A DNA stretch of 64,000 bases from assembly GCA_947259725.1 (NCBI GenBank), contig CAMYNM010000006.1, positions 62,001-126,000 on the forward strand. Direction: 5' to 3'. Positions 17,304-25,877 of the stretch are shown here, in pieces. Position 1 is the first letter of the stretch, and each line of letters starts with the position of its first letter. The position numbers and the translations under genes were made by a program. The notes under the pieces are model-generated. The model was not told where the DNA came from. It saw only the letters and a list, made by a program, of their open reading frames with translations, and made no database searches. The stretch is from CALZIK01 sp945787635. Its GTDB lineage: Bacteria > Acidobacteriota > Thermoanaerobaculia > Multivoradales > JAHEKO01.

Positions 17304-18105
17304 AGTGGACAAGGACCAACGAATCGCGATCGTAGGGCTGGGAAAGCTCGGCGGGATCCTGTTGCGCGCGTTTCTGGATCAGAGACTGGTCACGCCCGAT
17401 CGGGTAACCGCCACGGTGCACCATGAGAGCAACGCCGAAGCGCGAACCGGAACCTACGGCCTGCCCGTGTCCACCGACAACGTCGACGCTGTTCAAAACG
17501 CCGACATCGTCCTGCTGTGCGTCAAGCCGGCGGGCGTGCGAGCCGTCTGCGAGGAGCTCGCACCGGTCATGGCGGACAAGCTGCTGATCTCGGTGGCCGC
17601 ATCGGTCACCACCGCCGACATCGAGGAGCACCTGGGGGACGTACCGGTCGTGCGCGCCATGCCCAATACCCCTTCGGTCATCGGCTCGGGCATGACCGCG
17701 CTTTCCTCGGGGCGCTTCGCGACCGACCGGCACCTCGCACTCGCCCGATCGTTGTTCGACGCCGTGGGCCGCACCGTGGTTTTGGACGAGAAGCACATGG
17801 ACGCGGTGACCGGCCTCTCGGCGAGCGGTCCGGCGTTCATCTACGTGGTCCTGGAATCCTTAGCCGAGGCCGGTGTCAAGGTCGGTCTGCCCCGGGATGT
17901 CGCCACCCTGCTTGCGGCTCAAACGACTCTCGGCGCCGCTGGCATGGTGCTCGAGAGCGGCAGCCATCCGGCGCTGCTCAAGGACGAGGTCACGACCCCC
18001 GCCGGCTGCACCATCGACGGCCTGCTCGAGCTCGAGGAGGGCGGTCTGCGCGTTACCTTGATCAAGGCGGTGGTCAAGGCCGCCCACCGAGCCAGCGAGC
18101 TCTAG
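17296..18105 (+). CDS. proC: Pyrroline-5-carboxylate reductase
   Basis: A 269-residue NAD(P)H-dependent enzyme, last step of proline synthesis. The Rossmann motif is IAIVGLGKLGG at the N-terminus. Family signatures are VRAMPNTPSVIGSGMTAL, the conserved GLSASGPAFIY and the C-terminal DEVTTPAGCTIDGL. Length is normal. Its start overlaps the upstream secreted-protein gene by 8 bases. Together with RocD (3588) it could make proline from ornithine. Confidence 0.93.
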   Translation: MNEVDKDQRIAIVGLGKLGGILLRAFLDQRLVTPDRVTATVHHESNAEARTGTYGLPVSTDNVDAVQNADIVLLCVKPAGVRAVCEELAPVMADKLLISVAASVTTADIEEHLGDVPVVRAMPNTPSVIGSGMTALSSGRFATDRHLALARSLFDAVGRTVVLDEKHMDAVTGLSASGPAFIYVVLESLAEAGVKVGLPRDVATLLAAQTTLGAAGMVLESGSHPALLKDEVTTPAGCTIDGLLELEEGGLRVTLIKAVVKAAHRASEL

Positions 18106-18121
18106 GAGCTTGCTGGGGGAC

Positions 18122-18150
18122 TTGACCTAAACTCCTCCGGGCGCTAGGTT
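18122..18150 (+). promoter_or_regulatory. Candidate sigma-70-type promoter
   Basis: TTGACC (18122-18127), a 17-base spacer, then TAGGTT (18145-18150). It lies 16 bases after the proC stop and 47 bases before the next start. It would serve the secreted unknown, SGNH-hydrolase and dynamin genes. It was found by eye; the -10 is a weak match. Confidence 0.4.
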
Positions 18151-18197
18151 TTCGACGCGGGCTCATCTCACCTCGAGCCGTCGCGCCCCCTTTCACC

Positions 18198-19241
18198 ATG
18201 ACCTCAAGTACCGACAGCTGGCGGCTGCCGAATCCGTGTAGGCCACTCGATCGGCGCGACCGAGTCGCCTGTACCGGCGTCGCCAAGCTCGTCGGGATGC
18301 TGTCGATGGGCTTCTTCGCGCTTGCCTCCGGTCCGATCGGGGCCGAGGTCGCGCTCGAGGTGGACGCCGACTCGGCGCGAATCTGGCGAGGCCGGGAGGC
18401 CCCGGAACGGGTCCGCCTGAGTCCCGATCTCGTGGCTCGCACCGCGGTCGCGGCCGAAGGGGGCGTGATCATCACCGGCGACGACCAGGGCTCGGGCGAC
18501 CTTTTCTTCCTTCACCACCGTGCCGGATCGACCACCGAGCTACCGAGGCCGGCATCGCTGAGGGGTCCTCTGCGAACCGGGCCGACGCTGCTCGCTCTTG
18601 GTGATCGCCTGGAAGGAGCGGCCTGGCTCGAGGGCAGCGGACAAAACGACTTCTCGATCCGCGCAGCGGCCTGGAACGGCAGTTCCTGGGAGGACACGGA
18701 GATCATCTCGGCGCCCACCGGACGCGCTCAGCTCGCACTTTCCTCAACCGTTCTCGCGGACGGCAGCTGGCTCGTCGTCTGGGCCGGCTTCGACGGGGAA
18801 GACGACGAGATCTTCTGGAGCGTGCGGCGGGACGGAGCCTGGTCCCGAGCGCGACGGCTGCATGCCAACAACGGCGTACCGGACGTCCTCCCCACGGTCG
18901 CTTCCCAGGGTGAGCTCGCCCAGGCGGCCTGGAGCACCTTCGACGGCTCCGACTACCGGATCCAGACCGCGCGCTGGAACGGCAGCGGCTGGGACCTCGG
19001 TGAGATGCTGAACGCTCGCGGCGCGGATCGGGCCGGGCTAGAACAGCTGGAAGGTCGAAGCTTTCTCACCTTCCGGAGTGTCGCTCCCGACGGCTGGAAT
19101 CTGGTCGAGCTCGAACGCGATGGCGTGACTCTCTGGGACACCGAGGCACCGCCCCACGCCGAGCGACCGCTGGTCTCGCTCCACGAAAACGGAGCTCCTG
19201 GTCTCTCCTGGCCCTGGCGAGCGGAGCGCCCGCGACGATGA
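18198..19241 (+). CDS. Secreted beta-propeller-like protein of unknown function
   Basis: A 347-residue protein with an internal-looking signal segment (MLSMGFFALASGPIGAE, about residues 34-50). The N-terminus upstream is basic and unusual, so the true start may be later than 18198. The mature part repeats a pattern resembling sialidase/propeller blades: IRAAAWNGSSWEDTEI, WSVRRDGAWSRARRL, IQTARWNGSGWDLGE. The stop overlaps the next start in ATGA, so it is coupled to the SGNH/alpha-beta hydrolase and may assist that secreted enzyme. Confidence 0.65.
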   Translation: MTSSTDSWRLPNPCRPLDRRDRVACTGVAKLVGMLSMGFFALASGPIGAEVALEVDADSARIWRGREAPERVRLSPDLVARTAVAAEGGVIITGDDQGSGDLFFLHHRAGSTTELPRPASLRGPLRTGPTLLALGDRLEGAAWLEGSGQNDFSIRAAAWNGSSWEDTEIISAPTGRAQLALSSTVLADGSWLVVWAGFDGEDDEIFWSVRRDGAWSRARRLHANNGVPDVLPTVASQGELAQAAWSTFDGSDYRIQTARWNGSGWDLGEMLNARGADRAGLEQLEGRSFLTFRSVAPDGWNLVELERDGVTLWDTEAPPHAERPLVSLHENGAPGLSWPWRAERPRR

Positions 19242-22033
19242 GGCGGCAACCGGCGTTTTCCCTGGCAACTTCGGCGATGGCCCTCGTGGCCTGGCTTGCC
19301 GGCGGCAACGCGCCCTCCGCGGCTGCGGTCTTCGAGGTCGTCGGATTCGGTGACAGCGTCACTCACGCCGTGACGTTCGACGTCGGGGGTGGCTCCACCT
19401 GTAATGCCGGCAACCCGGACACCTGCGGCTACATCGGCCGCCTGGGGAGGTCCGCGTACTACGACTGCGACCCCTCGACCTGTCGCTTCGCCAATCGAGG
19501 GCGGCCGAGCGAGACCACTATCGCCGGACTCACTCGCTTGAACCAGGTGCTCTCCGAGCGGCCGTGGGACCTCGTCCTCCTGATGGAGGGCACCAACGAT
19601 CTCAACACGGGCATCTCGGTGCAGACCGCACAGTTCAATCTTTCCCAGATGGCCGCCAGGGCGAAGGCCCGAAATGTCGGAACCGCTCAGGCGTCGATCA
19701 TCTGGTTCAACCCCTCGGTCTCGAAGCCCAATCTCGGTGGGCTGAACGGCGCCGCCCGCTCGCTACGCAACGCGATCGCCGGCCAGGCGAATGCGAGTCG
19801 GCGCTGCTTCGTCGATGCTTGGTCAAGACTCTGCCCCGCGGGATCGGGACAGATCGGCTGCTTCAACAGGAACTACTGGAAAGGTGGCGCCGACGGCGTC
19901 GGACACCCGAACGCCTCCGGCTACAGCATCCTGACGGACGAGTTCTACAGCGTCCTCGGCAGCCCCGGCCTGCCCGGAGCCGCCGAGATCGTCGCGCCGC
20001 TCGAGCAGGCCTGCGCCAAGGACACCGAGATTCGATGGATCAAGGAGTCGGTGGCCGGCACGAGTTGCGGCAATTGGTTCCGAGTTCAGCTGGAGGGACC
20101 CGGAGGAACCACCTTCGACGACTGGAGGCAGGAAGCCGACGTCTGCACCGGCTCGGACTGTACTCTGATTCTCCCCGGCGGCCTTTCCAAGGGGGAGTAC
20201 TCGGTCCGCGTCCAAACCCGGAACACGAGCGGTTACGGACCGTGGACTCGCTCCGAGTCCTTCTCCACCGTTCCATCGGCGCCCAAGAAAGTCGCCAAGA
20301 CGTTCGGCCCGACGGGTCAGTTCTTCATCAACGGCGGCCTGCTGGCCGAGCTGGAGTGGAAGCCGGTCTCCAACACGGACGGCTACAGGATCGAGATCGC
20401 TTCGACTCGCGATGGCGTCATTCTGGACGAAGTCGTGACCGGTGAGAACGAGTGCAGCGGAAAACGCTGCGTCTACGTCACCGCGCAGCCCCTTCCCACC
20501 GGCGACTACACCTGGCGCGTTCGGGCGGAGAACATCTGTGGCGGCACCTTCACCGAACCGACCGCGTTCGAGGTGATCGACGGCCCACCGGCCACCGCGC
20601 CACTGGCCGCATCTCCTGGAGGCGAGAGGATCTTCGACCCGACTCCTACTTTCAAGTGGGAGCCGGTCATCGCCGCTTTCGACTTCGAGATCGAAGACGC
20701 CCTTGGCGTCTCGACGATCGTGTCCGCAGCGGATGCCTGCTCCGATGGCGTCTGCCGCTTCACTTCCTCCACTCTGGGGCCGGGTTTCTACACCTGGAGG
20801 GTGCGCGGCTTGAACCCACTCGGCCAGAGCCCTTGGAGTCAACCGGTGTCGTTCCAGATCGCCGACTGCGACTGCGTCGAGGGTCGCGCCGCGGGCGGAT
20901 CGTCGTTTCTGCTTGCCACGCCGCGCGAATGGAACGGCGACCTCGTCGTCTGGAGCCACCGTTCGAATCCCTTCGGCATCAAGGAGGTCGAGAACTTCGG
21001 CCGGCTCGCCCAGCGGCAGTTCGACCAAGGCTACGCGCTGGCCACGACCAGCTACAGCGTGACCGGCTGGCCGCTCTTCAAGTCGAAGCGCGATCTCGAG
21101 AAGGTCTATTCGACATTCGCCGCCCGGTTTGGCGAACCCGCCAACGTGTACATTGCGGGCGAGTCCACCGGCGCTTTGGTCGCGCTCGCGGCCGTCGAGA
21201 CCGCCGACCTGGGCAACCTGGTCGGAGCTCTGGCGATGTGCGGGCCCCTGGCCGGCGCGCCCAACTGGGAAGGCACCCTCGACCTGCGGCTCGCCTACGA
21301 CGCGCTCTGCTCCGAGGCGCCGAGGGCCGTGATTCCCGGCGGCCCGAAAGGACTTCCCGGGCCGACCGATCTCACCGAGGCCGACATCGCGGCGGCGGTC
21401 AACATCTGCACCGGCGTGGACGAACGCCGCCCCGACAGGACGGTCGAACAGAAACAGCGGTTGCGCCAGCTGGTCGAGTTGGCCGGCATTACCAACGAGG
21501 GCCTCCAGGAGGCCATGCGCCACGCGACCTTCGACCTCGCCGACCTGGTACGCGACAGAAAGAAGCTCAAAGGGCTTCTCCCGGTAGGCAACGTCGGCGT
21601 CGACTACGGGACGCCGGTGCTGAATACCACTATTCAGCGCGCCTCGCCCGACCCCGGAGCCCGCGCAAAGCTCGAACGCTTCCAGCAGCTCACCGGTGAA
21701 GTCGGAGAGACCCGGGTCATCTCGCTCCACACCACCTTGGATCCGGTCTACTACGTCGAGAACCAAACCGAGTACAGCGCGCTCGCGCCGGCTGAGAACT
21801 TGACGCTCGGAATCGTCCAGGAATCGACCGCCTCGCACTGCGGGTTCGAGGAGGCCGAGGAGTTGGCGGCCTGGCGGGCGCTCGCGATCTGGGCCGAGGG
21901 TGGCGCGAAGCCAAAACCGAAGAACCTCCAGAGCCGTTGCAACGGCCTCAAGTCCACGCTCGGCGGCAGTTGCCGTTTCGAAGCGCGCCCCAAGCTCGAC
22001 CCCCTCGATTCGCGGATCCTGGCCAGACCCTGA
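19238..22033 (+). CDS. Secreted bifunctional-looking hydrolase: SGNH esterase, Fn3-like modules, alpha/beta hydrolase
   Basis: A 931-residue exported protein with a signal peptide (residues 1-30). Residues 31-240 are an SGNH/GDSL hydrolase: VVGFGDSVTH (Ser40), MEGTNDL (Asn120) and DGVGHPNASGY (Asp219, His223). Residues 250-550 hold about three Fn3-like modules with recurring endings (GEYSVRVQTRN, GDYTWRVRAEN, GFYTWRVRGLN). Residues 555-931 are an alpha/beta hydrolase with nucleophile elbow YIAGESTGALVA (Ser643) and a likely His in STASHCGFEEAEE. Two esterase folds in one secreted chain suggest attack on an esterified polymer such as acetylated polysaccharide; the substrate is unknown. Start and stop overlap with the upstream gene. 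Confidence 0.8.
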   Translation: MRRQPAFSLATSAMALVAWLAGGNAPSAAAVFEVVGFGDSVTHAVTFDVGGGSTCNAGNPDTCGYIGRLGRSAYYDCDPSTCRFANRGRPSETTIAGLTRLNQVLSERPWDLVLLMEGTNDLNTGISVQTAQFNLSQMAARAKARNVGTAQASIIWFNPSVSKPNLGGLNGAARSLRNAIAGQANASRRCFVDAWSRLCPAGSGQIGCFNRNYWKGGADGVGHPNASGYSILTDEFYSVLGSPGLPGAAEIVAPLEQACAKDTEIRWIKESVAGTSCGNWFRVQLEGPGGTTFDDWRQEADVCTGSDCTLILPGGLSKGEYSVRVQTRNTSGYGPWTRSESFSTVPSAPKKVAKTFGPTGQFFINGGLLAELEWKPVSNTDGYRIEIASTRDGVILDEVVTGENECSGKRCVYVTAQPLPTGDYTWRVRAENICGGTFTEPTAFEVIDGPPATAPLAASPGGERIFDPTPTFKWEPVIAAFDFEIEDALGVSTIVSAADACSDGVCRFTSSTLGPGFYTWRVRGLNPLGQSPWSQPVSFQIADCDCVEGRAAGGSSFLLATPREWNGDLVVWSHRSNPFGIKEVENFGRLAQRQFDQGYALATTSYSVTGWPLFKSKRDLEKVYSTFAARFGEPANVYIAGESTGALVALAAVETADLGNLVGALAMCGPLAGAPNWEGTLDLRLAYDALCSEAPRAVIPGGPKGLPGPTDLTEADIAAAVNICTGVDERRPDRTVEQKQRLRQLVELAGITNEGLQEAMRHATFDLADLVRDRKKLKGLLPVGNVGVDYGTPVLNTTIQRASPDPGARAKLERFQQLTGEVGETRVISLHTTLDPVYYVENQTEYSALAPAENLTLGIVQESTASHCGFEEAEELAAWRALAIWAEGGAKPKPKNLQSRCNGLKSTLGGSCRFEARPKLDPLDSRILARP

Positions 22034-22046
22034 GCCGGGCAGCCCG

Positions 22047-23798
22047 ATGCTCGAAACCGTCCTGAGCGAGGAGCAGCGCGAGATTCTCGCGCGTGAGCGC
22101 CACGCGCTGCGCGAGCTCGAGGCGGTGGTCGAACGCGGCGACGGAGCTCGAACCACCCGCGAGACCCTGGAGAATGCGCTCGCGTCGCTCGACGAGCTCT
22201 TCTTGCTGGTGGTCGTCGGAGAGTTCAACTCCGGCAAGAGCACCTTTCTGAACGCCTTTCTGGGCAGCCGGGTTCTCGAGGAGGGCGTCACGCCGACCAC
22301 CAGCAGGATCCACCGGATCACCTACGGAGCCGAAAGCACGCGCACGGTCGGCTCTGACGGCGTCGAGATTCTGACCGAACCGGTCGGGTTTCTCCGTCAG
22401 GTGCATCTGGTCGATACTCCGGGCACCAACGCCCTCGACCGCGAGCACGAAGCGCTGACCCAGGAGTTCATCCCCAAGGCCGACCTGGTGCTCTTCGTGA
22501 CCTCGGCGGATCGTCCGTTTACCGAAAGCGAGCGGGCCTTTCTCTCGGAGATCCGGGAATGGGGCAAGAAGCTGGTCTTGGTCATCAACAAGCTGGACTT
22601 CCTGGTCTCGGATGAAGATCGCTGGAAGGTCCACGACTTCGTCCGCGACAGCGCACAGAGGCTTCTGGATCTCGAGCCCGAGATTCACTTGATCTCGGCC
22701 AGGAAGGCGCTCGAAGGCAAGCTCGAAGACAATGCCATGCTCTTGGCCGAAAGCCGGTTTCACGATCTCGAGCGCTACATCACTCACGTGCTCGACGAGA
22801 CCGAGCGCGTCCGGCTTAAGCTGATGAGCCCGGTCGGCATCGGCCGGCGGATCGCCGGCCAGACTCTCAAGACGGTCGAGGGGCGTCTCGAGGTGCTTTC
22901 GGCCGACATCCGTGCCCTCGAGAGCATCGACACGCAGCTCGCGCTCTACCAGGAAGACCTGCGCTCGGCGTTCCGTTTCCGCCTGGCCGACGTCGACAAC
23001 GAGCTGCTGGCCTTCGAGAAACGCGGGGTCGAGTTCTTCGACGATACGCTCAGGCTCACTCGCGCCTTCGATCTCATGAACAAGGACCGAGTCCGGGCGG
23101 AGTTCGAGCGCAAGGTCGTCGGAGAGACGCCGAAGCGGCTCGAAGAAAAAGTCCACGAGGTCATCGACTGGATGGTCTCCGCCGAGATCGAGCAGTGGCA
23201 GGATGTTTCCGCGCAGATCGAGCGCCGCCGTCAGAGCCACGCCGCGCGCTCCCCTGGCTCTGAAGGCGAGGTGCTGGGCGAGCTCGGACGCTTCGACTAC
23301 AACCGCAAGGAGCTTCTCGACAGCGTCGGACGCGCCGCGCGCGGTTCGATCGATTCGTTCGATCAAGGCTCGGAGGCCAAGCGGCTGGCCGAGGGCGTGC
23401 AGAGCGCGATTGCCGGCACCGCCATCGTCGAAGCCGGAGCCCTCGGCCTCGGAACCCTCTTCACCGCGCTCGCGACGACCCAGATCATGGACGTGACCGG
23501 CATCCTGGCGGCGTCGGCCCTCGCGGTGGTGGGTTTTTTCATCCTGCCGGCGCGCAAGCGCAAGGCCAAAAAAGACCTCCGCGACAAGATCATCGCTTTG
23601 CGCAGCGACCTGATGGACGGCCTCACCAGCCAGTTCGACCGCGAGGTCGAGCGCAGCGCCACCCGGATCCAGGAATCGATCCTGCCCTACACGCGCTTCG
23701 TGCGGTCCGAAGGGCAGACCCTGCGTGACCTTCAGGCGGGCCTCAAAGATCTCGATGGTCGGTTCCAGCGGCTCGAGACCGAGATCCAGGCGCTCTGA
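22047..23798 (+). CDS. Dynamin-like GTPase
   Basis: A 583-residue bacterial dynamin-family protein for membrane remodelling or membrane-stress protection. The GTPase motifs are GEFNSGKSTFLNA (G1), TPTTSRIH (G2), LVDTPGTNA (G3) and INKLD (G4). A long helical middle follows, then a hydrophobic hairpin (AIVEAGALGLGTLFTALATT, AASALAVVGFFILPA) that would insert in the membrane, then a basic and coiled C-terminus. The ATG at 22047 is 13 bases after the previous stop. It shares the transcription unit with two secreted-protein genes. Confidence 0.85.
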   Translation: MLETVLSEEQREILARERHALRELEAVVERGDGARTTRETLENALASLDELFLLVVVGEFNSGKSTFLNAFLGSRVLEEGVTPTTSRIHRITYGAESTRTVGSDGVEILTEPVGFLRQVHLVDTPGTNALDREHEALTQEFIPKADLVLFVTSADRPFTESERAFLSEIREWGKKLVLVINKLDFLVSDEDRWKVHDFVRDSAQRLLDLEPEIHLISARKALEGKLEDNAMLLAESRFHDLERYITHVLDETERVRLKLMSPVGIGRRIAGQTLKTVEGRLEVLSADIRALESIDTQLALYQEDLRSAFRFRLADVDNELLAFEKRGVEFFDDTLRLTRAFDLMNKDRVRAEFERKVVGETPKRLEEKVHEVIDWMVSAEIEQWQDVSAQIERRRQSHAARSPGSEGEVLGELGRFDYNRKELLDSVGRAARGSIDSFDQGSEAKRLAEGVQSAIAGTAIVEAGALGLGTLFTALATTQIMDVTGILAASALAVVGFFILPARKRKAKKDLRDKIIALRSDLMDGLTSQFDREVERSATRIQESILPYTRFVRSEGQTLRDLQAGLKDLDGRFQRLETEIQAL

Positions 23799-23848
23799 GC
23801 GCGACTACTTCGACGCCGAAGGCTTTCGCGAGCTCGATCGAGACCGGT

Positions 23849-23998
23849 CTACCTGCGCCAGCCCTCCACCTCGAAGAACGGCTGCGCCGAGTCTTCGGGC
23901 CGCTCGAGGTCGGCGGCTAGAACGGCCAGCGCCAACTCTCCCTTGTGGAGACTGTGGGATACTCCATATCCCCGCCGCCTTCCGTCCTTCAGCCGCAC
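23849..23998 (-). CDS. Possible small protein or gene remnant
   Basis: A 49-residue minus-strand frame from a GTG at 23998. It has protein-like composition with the hydrophobic helix GELALAVLAADLE and an aromatic end (QPFFEVEGWRR). The frame is open further upstream (LEDTELHQ), with GGAGG just before a CTG codon, so the start is uncertain. It lies in the 345-base convergent gap after the dynamin gene and beyond the terminator of the gene at 24144. It may be a genuine short gene, a remnant, or chance. Confidence 0.25.
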   Translation of the reverse strand: MRLKDGRRRGYGVSHSLHKGELALAVLAADLERPEDSAQPFFEVEGWRR

Positions 23999-24088
23999 CT
24001 GATGCAGCTCGGTGTCCTCCAGGAGACTACAGCGGACTGAGAACCTCGAGACCGGAGGACTCGGCTCGAGCAACGCAAGCCAAAAACT

Positions 24089-24133
24089 AGAGCGGCCCGC
24101 CTTTTCGTTTTTCGAGCGACGGCGGGCCGCTCT
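24089..24133 (-). terminator. Rho-independent terminator
   Basis: A perfect 13-base stem (AGAGCGGCCCGCC / GGCGGGCCGCTCT) with a 19-base loop. On the minus strand it is followed by AGTTTTTGG. It lies 10 bases after the stop of the gene at 24144-25829. Confidence 0.8.
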
Positions 24134-24143
24134 GGAAAACGGA

Positions 24144-25829
24144 TTACTTCTGTACGTAGTGCAGGTCCTGATCCCACCTGGACGACAGGTACTGGTAACC
24201 GTCCGTGACGCGCCGCGAGGCGGCGACCACGAATCGGTAGGCGCAGCTCGGAATCGGAATCGGCTCGCCGGCCACCTCCAGATGAGCGCGGTCGACATAC
24301 AGGAACATGTCCTGGAAACCGCTGGTCGAGGTCTGCGAGCTGTTGACGCTCGCGCCGCCGAGATTCGCCATCACCGGCGTGCCGTCGTAGACCTTGCCGA
24401 GCAGCGTCTGGTTCTTTTTGTCGTTGCGCTCGAAGTGAAAGTTCCACGAGCGCAGGTAGCCGTTGGGCTGATGCGCCGAGAGCTTGAACGCGACGAACTT
24501 GTCACCCGGAGCCTGAACGCTGAAGATCTCGCAGGTCGGATCGGCGGCGCCGCCATAGTAGGTCGCGAACGACGCAGCCTCGAGAAGCGCCGGCGTCAGG
24601 TCGGCCGAGGCCGGCATCGCACCGGGCGGCACCGCGCCTCCCGGCACCGGCGTGTACACCCGCGGCGTGTCGAAGTCTCCCGCGACCAGCGGCTGAATCT
24701 GCGCCACCAGCGGGCTGTTGTCCACTCGCACGGTGATGTCCGTGAACATCGCGATCGGCGTGAACGTCGCACCCACCGGAAGCGACAGGTTCTCGACCGA
24801 GAGGGTCAGGCGATAGCGGCTGTCACGGGTGCCGGTCCGCCAGAGAGCCACCAGATCGGGAAAGCTCCAGAACTCGTTGTTGCTGGCCGCGATCGGGGTC
24901 AGGCGATAGCAGTTCGCCACTCCGCCTATGGTGTGCGGACCGAGGGTAATCCGTTCGGTGTCGACCGTGCCGGTCGAGAAATTGACCGTGTACTTGGTCT
25001 TGACCAGCGGATCGGAAAAATCCGAGGTCGCCGCCGTGACCAGATCCCGAACCTCGATCTTGTAGCAGAGATTGGGATTGAGGGTGGTGAGCGGCGCGTT
25101 GTAGAGATCTTGGCTGAAGGCGCCGAAGAGATACAGGTTGCCGCCGAACGCCGAGTTCCGGTACTCGGGAATCTGCAGATCACCGGCAACGAGGTTTGGC
25201 ACGCTCGCCTCGCCCGTCCCGAAGTCGATCAGGCGCTGCTGAACGCCCGAGCCCGGAGGATTCTCGGTCTGGATCTCGATCTTCCCCACCCGGGTGAAGA
25301 TCCCCGTGTACTGCGGAGCGCTGACCCCGGTCGCAAACTCGCGATCGCCGGTGATCTCGGCGAGCTCCTCTGGCACCAGCACGAATTTGATGTTCGGCGT
25401 CGGCCAGGCGCTGAGAGTCACGGCTTCGCTGTCGAAAAGGACCTTACTGGTGGCGATCTCCTCGATCACCAGCCGGGCCGAAATCGACGCGGCCGCGGTG
25501 CTGAAGGAAACCAGATACCCGCCGTCCTTGCGGGTGATGTAGCTCCCGAGCTCAGCGCCGTCGCTGGCTCGAATCACCCGAACCTTGACCAGGTTTCGTG
25601 GCACCTGAGCCATCAGGCCGTCGCCCAGAATCTGATCGGCGGGAACGCCGGTGAGCGGATTGGCGGGTGGCGCCTCGCCGGCGGCCAGTGCCGTCGCGGT
25701 GTAGACGCGACCGAGAACGAAGTAGTCGGCCGCGTACGCCGAGCCGGCCGGCACCGTCAGCAGGAGCAGGCCGGTGATGAGGAGCCGTCGCAGCATGGGC
25801 TGTCGAAAAGCTGTGGTGATGGATTGCAT
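24144..25829 (-). CDS. Secreted protein of unknown function, partner of a vWA protein
   Basis: A 561-residue exported protein. The signal peptide covers RRLLITGLLLLTVPAGSAYA. The first mature segment (VRVIRASDGAELGSYITRKDG) resembles a carboxypeptidase-regulatory-like beta sandwich, and the rest is beta-rich with paired cysteines (NLCYKIEV, ANCYRLT). The ATG at 25829 is chosen for GGGAGGAAG upstream. It lies 48 bases after the vWA gene and is followed by a strong terminator, so the two form an operon. The protein may be displayed or recognised together with the vWA protein. Confidence 0.7.
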   Translation of the reverse strand: MQSITTAFRQPMLRRLLITGLLLLTVPAGSAYAADYFVLGRVYTATALAAGEAPPANPLTGVPADQILGDGLMAQVPRNLVKVRVIRASDGAELGSYITRKDGGYLVSFSTAAASISARLVIEEIATSKVLFDSEAVTLSAWPTPNIKFVLVPEELAEITGDREFATGVSAPQYTGIFTRVGKIEIQTENPPGSGVQQRLIDFGTGEASVPNLVAGDLQIPEYRNSAFGGNLYLFGAFSQDLYNAPLTTLNPNLCYKIEVRDLVTAATSDFSDPLVKTKYTVNFSTGTVDTERITLGPHTIGGVANCYRLTPIAASNNEFWSFPDLVALWRTGTRDSRYRLTLSVENLSLPVGATFTPIAMFTDITVRVDNSPLVAQIQPLVAGDFDTPRVYTPVPGGAVPPGAMPASADLTPALLEAASFATYYGGAADPTCEIFSVQAPGDKFVAFKLSAHQPNGYLRSWNFHFERNDKKNQTLLGKVYDGTPVMANLGGASVNSSQTSTSGFQDMFLYVDRAHLEVAGEPIPIPSCAYRFVVAASRRVTDGYQYLSSRWDQDLHYVQK

Positions 25830-25877
25830 GTCTCTTCCTCCCTTGAATCTCATGGTTTTGTACTTGCGATCGGCGCT

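Noticed and set aside
20452..21699. A 415-codon plus-strand frame within the SGNH/alpha-beta hydrolase gene
   Set aside because: Arg-rich out-of-frame shadow; the real frame carries catalytic motifs throughout.
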